Source of the DNA: Phanerodontia chrysosporium
Lineage: Eukaryota; Basidiomycota; Agaricomycetes; Polyporales; Phanerochaetaceae
DNA length: 64,000 bases
Direction of reading: 5' to 3'
Assembly (NCBI GenBank): GCA_001910725.1
Contig: MJGA01000025.1
Coordinates: forward strand, 186,001-250,000
The position numbers and the translations under genes were made by a program. Every line of letters begins with the position of its first letter. Within the stretch, counting starts at the first letter, position 1. The notes beneath the pieces were generated by a model. The model ran no database searches. It was not told the DNA's origin and saw only the letters and a list, made by a program, of their open reading frames with translations. Shown piece by piece: positions 35,181 through 46,038 of the stretch.

Positions 35181-36690
35181 GGCAGGGAAGTGGGTTGGAA
35201 CTAGATGTGAGTGAGCCCACAGTAGACAGACGAGTAGGCGGTTTTATACCTGACGATGCCTTCCACCACGTTCCGATCTTTCCTTGAGTCTGCCCCGGGA
35301 CTTTGATCCCCGACCGTCACAAGAACCCGACCGATGTACTGCAACCATCAAGGCTATCTGAACACGCGACCATGGCTTCAGGATAAGCGATGGATCACGG
35401 CACCTGCAAGGGGCCGTCTCTGAGGCATGGTAGGCGTACCTGACACAGCTCTTCTCTTCGTCTGCTTTGTCACTTCCTGGACTAGCATACCATCTCAAGG
35501 CTGTTGGCTGCCAACGAACTGATCACTCACTAGTCTGAGGCTAAATATGATGAAACACATAAAGCTATTCCATCACACGGACCGGACAGGTTGCAACACT
35601 GCATTTACACGCTGTCAGAATTATACCGTGACAGGGATAGAACGCACTTGTGCCTTGTATTGCCTCCGGTGCCTCGCTGAGGCAGGCGTGTGCTAATCCA
35701 TACAGCATCGGCTTCGTTGCGCATAGACGTTAGTGCCTTGCAGGGATCGTACGACATAGTTGCAAGAGAGCTGATCAGTGTTCCTTTGGGTTGTATCGAG
35801 CTCCTTTATCGCGTTTGCGTGGGAAGAAGGAATCGGTGCGTACCTTGGCCGCAGGCGCATACTCGACGCTAGCCACGTCATTGTGTACGAACTAGCTGGT
35901 CCAGTACATGCCTTGTATACAAGGACATAGAGTCAGTCATTGGTACTGTTGAACGGAGGGAGATCCTGCCACTCACAGTGTTCCTGCGCTGAGAAAGTGA
36001 CGAATCAAGGCATGCCTGAAGACTCGCTATGAAGGCCGCAGTTACATTTTAGGCCGGAAAAGGGACATCTTATCACGTAAGGGGCGGCATACGAGTGTCT
36101 GGCGTCTCTGGGAGTCGTATCGATGCGCGGCCAGTGTGTAGAGTCGCCCATAGGGCCATAATGGCGGATTAATTGACCACATCTCATGAGGTCTCGTCGC
36201 GCGAAGGAGAAATTAACACGTCAAAATGCTGGAGACTAGTGATAAACCGATGAGTATGAGTTCGTGAAGCTCTGCACAATCATCCTGTGGGCAGGCAAGC
36301 AACACCAACCTGAAGCACCGAATCGATGAGTAGGCGGTGTTATGCTTACAGAAAGCTTGCGCTATAACTATTCGAGTCTTCTGGACAGCTCTGCAGTGCC
36401 ATGAAATGAGGTGGTCACGAGACAGAGATAGCCAGAGCAGGCCAGACTGGCAGAGGTGAGAACGGAGGACCGAGGACGAACTCGCGTTCCTTGTGCGCTT
36501 GTTTTGCACGTGGAGCCTAGGCGCCTGTACACGTGACAGACCCGCCGCCGACCCGCCCTCATGCAATAACTCTACAGAAGCTACCCTGCGCACATACCAA
36601 TTGCTTGTCCACACTGCCGAGATCCTCTAGGCCGCTGCACAAGTTGGAAATGCGCACGCTGAGCCGTCTAGCAAAGCGGTGAGCTCAAGG
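35181..36690. other. Intergenic region upstream of the retrotransposon nest
   Basis: Contains the presumed promoter of the 34186-35180 gene (TTTTATACC at about 35241). No other gene, RNA or repeat recognised. The stretch ends at the Copia-1 insertion point; before insertion it continued directly to 59131. Confidence 0.5.
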
Positions 36691-36695
36691 GCCTG

Positions 36696-36963
36696 TGTTG
36701 TCATCCCGAGGCGCCGCCGAGGTGACCCACCTCAGACGCAGGGTGGCATGCCATAAAAGGCACCCGTCGGTAGTAATCTCCATTTTTCTTATCTCCATTC
36801 CGATCCACTTTATCTTATCTGAGTATTCCGCCTTTGTAATAACACAAAACCCACTTTTCATTTCCTTTCTAGTAGTTACAAGAAAATGTATAAAATCCTA
36901 GCTACATCTCGCTGAATATTATCGTTCGTTCACCGCATCTCACCCCCGCTCGATTCTTCAAGA
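36696..36963 (+). repeat. Copia-1 5' LTR
   Basis: 268 bp, starts TGTTGTCATCC and ends TTCTTCAAGA. Nearly identical to 58858-59125 and similar to the Copia-2 LTR at 61100-61370. It includes a hairpin-like GAGGTGACCCACCTC near its start. Confidence 0.92.
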
Positions 36964-36980
36964 GGTTATGAGCCCCGCGC
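36964..36980 (+). other. Copia-1 primer-binding site (half-tRNA-iMet type)
   Basis: GGTTATGAGCCCCGCGC directly follows the LTR. GGTTATGAGCCC is complementary to the anticodon stem-loop of initiator tRNA-Met (GGGCUCAUAACC), not to its 3' end, as in Drosophila copia. The same site follows the Copia-2 LTR at 61371. Confidence 0.75.
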
Positions 36981-39095
36981 TGTAAAGAGCGCACACGACG
37001 ATCACCACTCTCTGCAGATCCAGTGCGGATCAAACTCTCATCCCTGTCGATCCATTGTGGATCAAATCTAGGCGCCCACATCTCGCGATTATCGCCCTGT
37101 CAGTATGACATCAGACACGTCCAGTGTACGCATCGAACCTTTGAAGGGACCCGAAAATTACTTCTCGTGGCAGGTGCAAGAACAAGATATCTTGACCGAC
37201 CTCGGTTATATCGACTACGTCCTTGGCAACAAGACGCGCCATGCGACCAACGCCGCAGAGCAAGCGACATTCGACCGCGCAGACCGGAAAGCGCTTAGCG
37301 CGATCCGCCTCCGCTGCGCGCCCTCAGTAGTCACGCACATCGCGTCAAGCACTTCGTCCAAGTCAGCGTGGGACACGCTCAAGTCTATCTACGCCGCGCA
37401 AGGCACCATGACTAAGGTCACAGCGAGCAGAAAGCTCCAGAAGTACCAGATGGAGGAGGGAGCAGACATGGAAGGGGAATTAAAGAAGATGAGGCAGTTG
37501 ATGGAAGAGATTACCCTTTCTGGCGGTACGATTACCGATTCAGATTTCACCTACCAAATCCTTTCTGCTCTTCCCCCTTCCTGGGACGCGTTCATTACGT
37601 CTTGCCAGAGCATTACAACCTCGTCAGACCTCACCGGTCGAATTCTGACTGAAGAACGCCGCCGCAAGGAGCGCGACACGTCCTCCACGGCACTCGTTGC
37701 TCGCCAGCGCCCAAAGAAGTCCAAATTCCGCAAGGGCATCTACTGCCACGGATGCAGAAAGAAAGGTCACATCAAACCCGAATGCCGATCCAGCGGCAAC
37801 CAGAAGTCTGGCTCCGGAGGCAAATCTTCGCGCGCGCACGTCGCTGTAGCCGCGGAGACCGACAGCGACTCCTACATGTTCGCCACAATAGAAGAAGTCC
37901 CCCAAGACGTGCGCGCCCTCCTGGTCAAGGGGGAAGTCTGGCTCGGCGATTCTGCCACCGAGCGCCACATTGTACGCGACCGCAACGCGTTCAGCAACTA
38001 CATCGAGACCCCCAACCACACAGTCACCGGCGCAGGTGTCTGCAAGGCCTTAGGCCGCGGTGACATGCAAGTTACCTTCAATACGAAGCAGGGGGAAGTG
38101 TCAGTCAAGCTCACCGACGTCCTACACGCGCCGGACATGGAGTTCAATCTCCTGTCCCTCGGTCGCCTCGCTAGCGCAGGCATGACCTTCGTCGGCACTG
38201 GTCCGGACTTGTTCATCAAGGACCGCGATCGTACGATCTGCCACGGTCGGCGCGTCGGACATCTCTATCACATGGATATGAGACTTCGGTACCCGGCGCA
38301 ATCTCGAGCGCTCACCGTGCGCACTGCGCGCACTTGGTACGAATGGCACTGCGCTCTAGGACACATTAATTGTCAGCAGTTGCAGGAAATCCATCGCAAA
38401 GACCTCGTAGAAGGCATGGAAGTTGACACCTCGTCGGACATTGACTTCAACTGCGACACCTGCATCCAGGCCAAGCACTCTCAAGCGCCATTCCCCGATA
38501 CCGCCGCCGATCGCGCTCTAGCCATCGGCGATCTTGTCTTCTCAGACATCTGAGGCCCGGCGCGCATCGCCTCTCTGCAGGGCAATACGTACGTCATCAC
38601 ATTCACTGATGCCGCTTCGCGCTACGTCGTTATTTTCTTCATGAAATCACGCGACGCCGCCCTCGACCGCTTCAAGAAGTATGAAGCGCTCCTCGAGCGT
38701 CATCTCAACGTGAAGATCAAGACAGTTCACGTCGACAACGCGAAGGAGTACACTCAAGGCCAGTTTCGCGATGTCCTGCGCCAAACCTGTTTGGCACAAG
38801 AACATGAGAAATAGGGTGAAGAATAGAAGAGACCGGTACCCTGCACTCTTACATCTATTCAGGCCTACTCAATACCTCTATATGGCCAGCACTACCATAT
38901 TTGGCATGATCCTAGCGCCCACACGCCACTCCTCCTCTCATACTCGCCCCATTTCGCTGTCTGCCCTTCCAGAATATCATAATTTCACTAACTATTGCAT
39001 CACAGCATCTGCAAAACCCCTGCTGAAACCTCTTACACAAATGCCTAGGCCAGCCTGGTCAATTACAATGCAAGGCCTATTCATTTCAAGTGCAC

Positions 39096-39158
39096 GACAT
39101 CGTCATTACAAAGCATGACATCGCTATTACCAATCACGACGTCGTCATTACAGAGCGT
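39096..39158. repeat. Three tandem 21-bp repeats
   Basis: Units beginning GACATCGTCATTAC, GACATCGCTATTAC and GACGTCGTCATTAC at 39096, 39117 and 39138, upstream of the TATA box of the LTR-like insert; possible enhancer repeats. Confidence 0.7.
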
Positions 39159-39390
39159 AACTTCTGATCTTACAAATCAATGACACAGTCCATCTGTCGT
39201 GATTTGTAAGGCTTTCAGAGGAATTTGCAATACTTTCAGACTAGTATAAATACCCCTGCTGTAGATAGCAATAAAACAAGCCTACCTTGCCCCGCATCTT
39301 ATGCCTGCCTGGTCTGCTTCCTCATTGTGATACACCCGGTATCCAGTGAGTATTCAAGTCTTGTAGAACCCGTCTACAGGCTTACGCCGT

Positions 39391-39445
39391 CAAGTTAAAG
39401 TCAAGTCAAGTCAAGTCAAGTCAAGTCAAGTCAAAGTCAAGTCAC
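39391..39445. repeat. AGTCA pentanucleotide microsatellite
   Basis: About nine units of GTCAA/AGTCA in tandem, with two slightly longer units, inside the LTR-like insert. Confidence 0.9.
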
Positions 39446-40634
39446 GTTACGAAGTCAAGCACGCCTTTGGTCTTAGTAGCCTCACGAGCGAAAAGACTAT
39501 TTGCAGGCTAGTGTCTAACGCTGTAGACACTATCTTGTACCCTCCCTGCTGTATCTAGTATACACTTCTATCGAAGTAATACTAGATCTTTGTTCAAGGT
39601 TATACACCGGCATAAGGAAACTCGTCCTGGTACATCGTCACACTCACCAGCCCCCTTCCTCATCTACGCCCATAAACATCCTCTTCATCACCCTCTCCAC
39701 CAAGATCCCGCTACTTTACACTTCTCCCCACGAACACCCGGGAACTCTCGACCTAACGACTGGTCCAGGGAACTCGGCAAACGGCCGCTCTTTCACATAG
39801 AGTATCCGTCCCTGATCGCGTCAGCGACTACGCCGCTTCTCGCGGCATTCTCGTTCGCACCACGGCACCGTATTCCCCTTCGCAGAACGGCATCGCTGAA
39901 CGCCTCAACCGCACTCTCGCGGAGTGCGCGCGCGCCATGCTGATCGCGCGCAACCTGCCGAAATTCCTTTGGCAGGAGGCCTGGGCATACGCCACCTATC
40001 TCAAGAACTGCACGCCGACGCGCACTCGCGATCTCACGCCCTACGAATTATTCTGGGGCCGCCGCCCTGATATCAAGGACGCGCAAGAGTTTGGCACGCC
40101 CTGCTGGGTCCTCGTGCCCGAAAATCGTCGCTCGAAGCTCGAGCCGAAGTCCGAGCGCTACATCTTCACCGGGATCTCGGACAACAGTGCCGGCTGGAGG
40201 TACTTCGTCCCTGGCATGCGCCAGATCCTCGTTTCTCACGATGTCATTTTCGAGCGTAAGGCTGAACCACCTCGTAGCATCCCCTTCACCCTTGAGGGGG
40301 AGAGTCCGACACCTTCTCGAGCCAAATCGCCGCCTTCAGATACCACGACACCACCACCGGCATCAGCGCCTCAAGCGCCCGACTCTTCGAAGGCATCCAA
40401 GGCTGAACCGTCTGCTACGACGACCAAATCGCGTTCCCCCTCAGTCGCTCTTCCTCGCTCGACATCCTCTAGTGTCCCCCCCGAGTCTACGCGCAAGTCC
40501 GAGCGCAACACGCCTCGCGTCGACTACAAACGTCTTCACCAGACCGGAACCATCGCTCCGAAGTCGACGGATCACGACGCTAGCACTCACGCCCACATCT
40601 GCTTCGCAGTACGCGGAGATTGGGACCACCCGTC

Positions 40635-41164
40635 TGTCAAAGTAAACCCCGCTACTTACCTTAGTAGCTTTGGTGGGGTGAGACTTGACTGCGAGAGTGA
40701 AGTAGGTGGTAGACGAGGTAGATGATGCTGGGGACTTAAGCCCAGCAGAGTCCGGTATATATACATGAAGGGGAGGACCCCTGGTACTACCCGAGATCCC
40801 TAATACTGCCCATCACATGCACGATGGCGTGATGATGGTGCGATACTTGCCAAGACACTCCGGGCTCGGCGAACAAAGTCTAAAGCCGAGTACCGGATGT
40901 GTCCGGAACCTTCTACGCTATTCTAGAATACACTACCCGGACCCTGGGTCCGGCTACCTACTATACCCTTGTACCGGAGCGTCTACATCATAGATAAGAT
41001 AAAGATAAGATCCTCACATGACTCTGAGTCCTTTCCCAGCACGTGACCAACACGTGACCGCGTTCTGACGCGTGCCTGTCCTAACCCTAGTCCATAACCC
41101 TAACCCCTGGCGCCTACTGGGCGCTTACGAGAATAAAACCGTAGGGAATTAGAAAACTGTGACA
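40635..41164 (-). repeat. Gypsy-A LTR (3' LTR in element orientation)
   Basis: 530 bp. Contains a GATAAGATAAAGATAAGAT run near 40994 and telomere-like CCCTAACCC/CCTAACCCC units near 41080-41107. About four mismatches from the other LTR. Confidence 0.9.
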
Positions 41165-41204
41165 GTACCCCCTCTTCAGATTCGAACTCCCGAGAGAAGA
41201 CTTT

Positions 41205-44200
41205 TTATGTTCCAGTGGATCCAAACCCGCCTGATCCTCGATCAGTTGTATGTAGTGTTTCGACAACTTCTATGTCTGCATCGGCAATTTTCTCCAGGAT
41301 CAATTGAGCCGCCCTATCTCCACTCGTGACTGTGAAGTCACTGTCGCTTGTGTTAAGGAGTAGTATTTTGACAATGCCCGTGTAGTCCCGGTCGATAACG
41401 CCTGCGCCGACATGAATGCCTTTGAGTGCAAGTCCTGATCGCAGTGCAATTCGTCCATAGGTTCCAGTTGGAACTCGGATGTGAATGCCAGTGCTGATGA
41501 GTTTGCGGTCTCCTGCTGGAATTGTTACGTCTTTTGCTGCATACAGGTCCCAACCTGCTGCCTCGGTGGTGCTCTTGGATGGTGTCTTTCCACCATCTAG
41601 AACGATCTGAAGGGTTTCCTCTTCGTCGAGTTCTAGACCGTCCGTTTCCATAGGTGCTTCTTCATTCCGAACGCGCCAAAATTCCGCGATCTTCTCTTTA
41701 GCACCTTCCAGATTACTCTCTGGTTCCCATTTGTCTTCTTCTGGCCCATAACCCTTCCACCGAACCATGTACCAGTTTCGTTTCCTGACACGCCCGGTAG
41801 TCTTGTGGTTGAGAATTTTCTCGACCTCGTACTCGAGCTCTCCGTCATGAACTTCTGGCTCTGGCGGTGCGGCTCGTTGACCGACGATGGAGGGTGTAGA
41901 ATAGGGGATTAATTTACTAGCGTGGAACACCGGGTGATATGCCCTATATTGTGGAGGCAGTTTCACCTTGAAGGTTACTTTGGACAGTTGCTCGATGATT
42001 TCGAACGGTCCTAGGTACCTCGGTGTCAGCGTGCGTTGAGTGGTTTGGTAATCCTTTGAATTCAGCAGGACTTTGTCGCCGACTTTAAACGGCACTTCTT
42101 GCTTGTTCTGGTCGTAGTACCACTTCATACGGTCCGCTGCTAGTTGTAGGGCTGCTTTGGCCTTGTCTTGGGCGTCTTGTCTAAGTCTGAATATCTCGTT
42201 CAAGTCTTTGCTTTTGGCTTGCTTGTCGAGAGTTGGTCCTGCCCGTGGGTGTCTACCATATTCTAGAAAGAACGGTGTGTCCTTTGTACTTTCACGTGCT
42301 GCATTGTTGTAGGCGAATTCTGTGGTGGGCAGATAATCGACCCAGTCCTCGTGATTGACATTATCAGCGAAGCAGCGTAGGTACTGTTCTAGAGCTTGAT
42401 TTACTCGTTCTGTTTGACCGTCTGTCTGAGGATGATATGCCGTAGACATCGCTGACTCGATACCGAGTAGCTTACACCATTCTTGAAAGAGTTCTGCCGC
42501 GAATTGAGTTCCTCTGTCTGAGATTATCTGCAAAGGTAGTCCGTGGATAGGGTAAATTCTATCCATCAGGATCTTTGCGAGGTCTTTAGCAGAGAATTTG
42601 TTCGTTATCGCGAAGAAACGTGCTCTCTTGGTGAGTCGGCATACAACGACTAGAATGGCATCCTTTCCTCTTGACAGCATCAACTGAGTAATCAAGTCGA
42701 TGGTAATAACTTCCCAAGGTCCATTAGGTACCTTGTTGGGCATGAGTTGTCCGTAGGTCTGCTGTGTGCGATTCTTCATTCGCTGACACGTGTCGCAGCC
42801 TGTGACGTATTTCTTGATGAAGACAGACATTCCCGGCCACCAATAGTTTCGGGAGACAAGTTCGTAGGTCTTCCATCTGCCTGGATGTCCGGCTGATGGG
42901 TGGTCGTGGTGCATTTGGACTATTCGTCATCGTAAGTCCTCATTCTCATCCTTTGGTATGTAGATATGACCCCGGAAGAGTAGCAATCCATTCTCAAAGT
43001 TTCATTCCTCTAACGGTTTCTTGAACTCGCGTGGGCCTGATTTGAGTAACGATTGATAGTTCTTGGTGACTTCGTCAGATAACAGAGCCTTCTTGACCTC
43101 TTGGAGCAGTAAATCGTCGTTTACTGGAGCGTCATGGGAGGCGTTGATCGCGCAGACTTCGAGCAGATTGGCGAAAAATTCTGGCTTCAGAAGAATATGG
43201 TCGCGATTATCAAGTTCTACCCCCTCTTCATGATTTGGTCTCCTGGACAGAGGGTCTTCAGCTTCCATGCTTTTACCTGGCTTGTGGTGTAGTGTGAAAT
43301 GGAATCTTGTTAGGTATAATGCCCAACGAGCTTGACGGCGAGACAATTTCTGGGCCTGCTTGAAATAAGTCAGGTTCTGGTGGTCTGACCATATCTCGAA
43401 TTTCTCTGGATGTCCCTCTAGATAGTGCCTATACTCTTCTAACCCGCGGATGATGGCCAACATCTCCTTGTCGTATATCTCATAGTTCCTTTCGTGAACA
43501 TTGAGTGACTTGGAGTGGAAGGCTACCGGATGGTAAAGCTTATCGTTTGGGTCGAGTTGTGACAAAACCGAGCCGATCGCGAAGTCACTCGCGTCAGTAG
43601 AGAGCCTGAACGGGTTAACGTCGTCCGGAATTCGTAGAATTGGTGCAGAAGTGAACGCCCTTTTCAGGTCGTCAAACGCCTTCTGCTGTTCAGAACCCCA
43701 TTCCCATGGTTGATCCTTCTTGGTGAGTACCGTGAGTGGCTTCGTGATTTTCGCAAAGTCTTTAATAAACCTGCGATAGAAATTCGCGAATCCAAGGAAT
43801 GCCTGAACGTGCTTGACCTTGGTCGGTACGGGCCACTCCGTTACGCCTGTGACTTTAGCAGGATCCATTTCTACATGATTCTTGGATATAATCATGCCGA
43901 GATAGGCGAGTTTGTCCTTCTCGAATAGACACTTTTCTGCCTTTGCGAAGAGGTCATTGTCTTCCAGTCGCTGCAACACTTCGTGTACAATCTTTCGATG
44001 TTCCTCGCGGTCGTTGCCGAAGATGAGGATATCGTCGAGGTAGACCATAACCTTTCCTTGACGGATAAGGTCTTCGAAAATGTTGTTCATCATATTCTGG
44101 AATGTTGCCGGTGCGTTTGCGAATCCAAAGTACATAACTTTGGCCTGGAATAAACCGTCCTTGGTTACGAAAGCCGTTTTCCACTCGTTACCTTCCTTGA

Positions 44201-45946
44201 TGCGGACATTGTTATATCCCCATCGAAGGTCGATTTTTGTGAATATCGACGCCTGAGATAGTGCATCGATTAAATCGGCGATGCGAGGGATAGGATAACG
44301 GTTTTTCTTTGTAATTCCGTTCAAGGGGCGGTAATCCATGCAAGGTCGCAAGCTGCCATCGGCCTTCTTTACGAAAAAGAATGACGCAGCGATGGGTGAC
44401 TTCGACTCTTCAATGTAGCCTTTTCGGCGTTCTTCACGAATCCACTCATCGAAAGACGAGCGTTGTCTCTGGTCTAGCGGGTACACCTTTCCGATTTGGG
44501 GCAGCTTAGCTCCTTCCTCAAATTCGATGGCATGATCCCATGGTTTGTGTTGCGGAGCAAGGGCTCAACGCCGCACGAGGGAGGGCAGATGGGGAGGACG
44601 ACGACGAGGCGCGGCGGAGCGAGTCACGCAGCGACGAGCAACTTATTCAGCTGTCCGTATTGATCAAGTTGTATTAGTGTTGTATACTACAGTACAAACG
44701 ATGGGCTTACCTGTCCGTATTGACCAAGAGGTCGAGATGACGGACAGGAGCGAGAGGTGCTACCTATATATACTACAAGAGTTCAGGGCAGGCTGTACGA
44801 TTACATAAGCTGATGGGCAGTGCTCGGCATAGCCAGCGAGGCTGCGACGCGGGCTGCGCGGCGAGGCTGTGCTGGGGCTATGTCACGAGGCTGTGTCAGC
44901 TGGCAGTGTCTCGAGGCTGCGTCGGGCCGAGGCTGTGTCATCAGGCTGATCAGTTCGGCGTGTCTCGGCGAGGGGAGTCATCAGGGATGACAGTGCCTCC
45001 TCGGCGATCCAGGGAACCGGTGGTCCGGGCGGTGTCTGAGCGCGCAGCGGGATGCGCTGGCGTCTAGGGGTGATGCGCTATCAGGGCGCAGGTGCTGGAT
45101 GGCCAGGCGCTGGGTGTGGGCGGCTAGGACTCCAGACGGCGCGAGGGCTGCTCGCCCGTTGGATTAATCGAGGAAAACAGCCAAAAATCGGCGAAAAATA
45201 GGGCAGCACCGTCACATCCGTGACAGTTTGTGGGTGGGCATGCGTTCAGACTTGGTCTTACTGAATACGCTTTCGAATTTGTGGACCCAACTCGGTACTT
45301 GTGATTTCCATTGCGAGGTGTCAACTGTATCGTCGTCATCTTTTTCCAGGATGTCAGCGACAGCCTCGGCTTGCGTTCGTTCCTCTGGGTTACTGAAATC
45401 AACCCAGTTGATGTGGTGGGGAATATCCTCTTCTCCAATATCGTCCAGTGAGGATTCCCAAGGTTGCTCTGGTTCGAGCTCTGCCAGCTCCTCGTCATTG
45501 CCGATTTCGATGTCGAGGGCTTGGACTTTCTGTGCCATGCTGGAGACTTTGCATGATTCAGGACATCTGGTGAACTCCCAATTGCCTTTTGCCCAGTCGA
45601 TCTCTGGATTATGCCGGTGTAGGAACTTGTACCCTATGTACATGTCTTTGTCGTGCAAATCCATCACGAGCAAGTACTGGGTATGTTTGTGCGTTTCAAT
45701 TTCCAAGTAGGCTCGCAGGGCGTGAGTGATTCGTCCTGCTTTATTGATCGTTCCATCCGCATTTTTTACTTCATACGGATTTGCCAACTTAATAGTTACC
45801 AGATTGTTCTTTTCAACGAAGCTGTGATTGATGAAACTCGTCGTGGCACCTGAATCAACCAGGGCTTCCGCCTGTGCTTTTTTACCATACACCCACAGAG
45901 TAATAGGAAGTTTGAACGATAATGATTTATTACGCGAGACGTTCAA
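41205..45946 (-). pseudogene. Gypsy-A pol: protease-RT-RNaseH-integrase-chromodomain-dUTPase
   Basis: From right to left: protease (LVDSGATTSFI) in 45946-45226; solo LTR insert; RT/RNase H 44542-43008 (MDYRPLNGITKKNRYPIPR, catalytic YLDDILIF, LGFANFYRRFIKDF, RNase H LSTDASDFAIGSVLSQ); integrase 42914-41900 (zinc-finger H-H of HPSAGHPGRW with CDTCQRMKN; core with SDRGTQF and STAYHPQTDGQTERVNQAL); chromodomain (VEKILNHKTTGRVRKRNWY, VRWKGYGPEEDKWEPESNL); dUTPase at the C-terminus (AAGWDLYAA, GRIALRSGLALKG, GAGVIDRDYTG, GDRAAQLILEKI, RGSGGFGSTG, all five family motifs). Two TGA stops lie between RNase H and integrase (EE*NFENG near 43008 and LR*RIVQM near 42930), where Trp and Arg codons are expected. 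The protease frame is in -1 relation to gag. Confidence 0.92.
44548..45225 (-). mobile_element. Solo LTR of the Gypsy-B family inside Gypsy-A pol
   Basis: 678 bp, TGTTGCGGAGC..ATCCGTGACA, clearly homologous to the Gypsy-B LTRs, with target duplication GTTTG at 44543-44547 and 45226-45230. Removing it and one copy joins KSERMPTHK to PWDHAIEFEEGA in frame between protease and RT. Confidence 0.93.
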
Positions 45947-46038
45947 TACATCAATGTCAATTACTCTATCTACATCCAGTGTAGACTCGGCCGTGGGTAC
46001 ATGATCAGCGTTACTGACCTGTAGGACGCAGGGATCTG

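Larger units (their letters stand above)
38772..39823. mobile_element. 1.05 kb LTR-like insertion in Copia-1 integrase
   Basis: Comparison with Copia-2 shows extra DNA after CAGTTTCGCGA. It starts TGTCCTGCGCC, ends GATCGCGTCA and is flanked by GCGA on both sides (38768-38771 and 39824-39827), or an imperfect 5-bp copy. TG..CA ends, a TATA box (GTATAAATACCC, about 39244) and AATAAA (about 39270) suggest a solo LTR, plus strand. It has no coding capacity. The first 20 bp contain the palindrome GCCAAACCTGTTTGGC. Confidence 0.65.

Noticed and set aside
35290..35320. tRNA-like T-arm (GGGGATCAAAGTCCC on the minus strand)
   Set aside because: No matching acceptor, D or anticodon arms at proper spacing, and the loop lacks the TTCRA signature.
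38772..39823. Insert in Copia-1 as a MITE
   Set aside because: No terminal inverted repeats beyond TG/CA, while TATA and AATAAA signals fit an LTR better.
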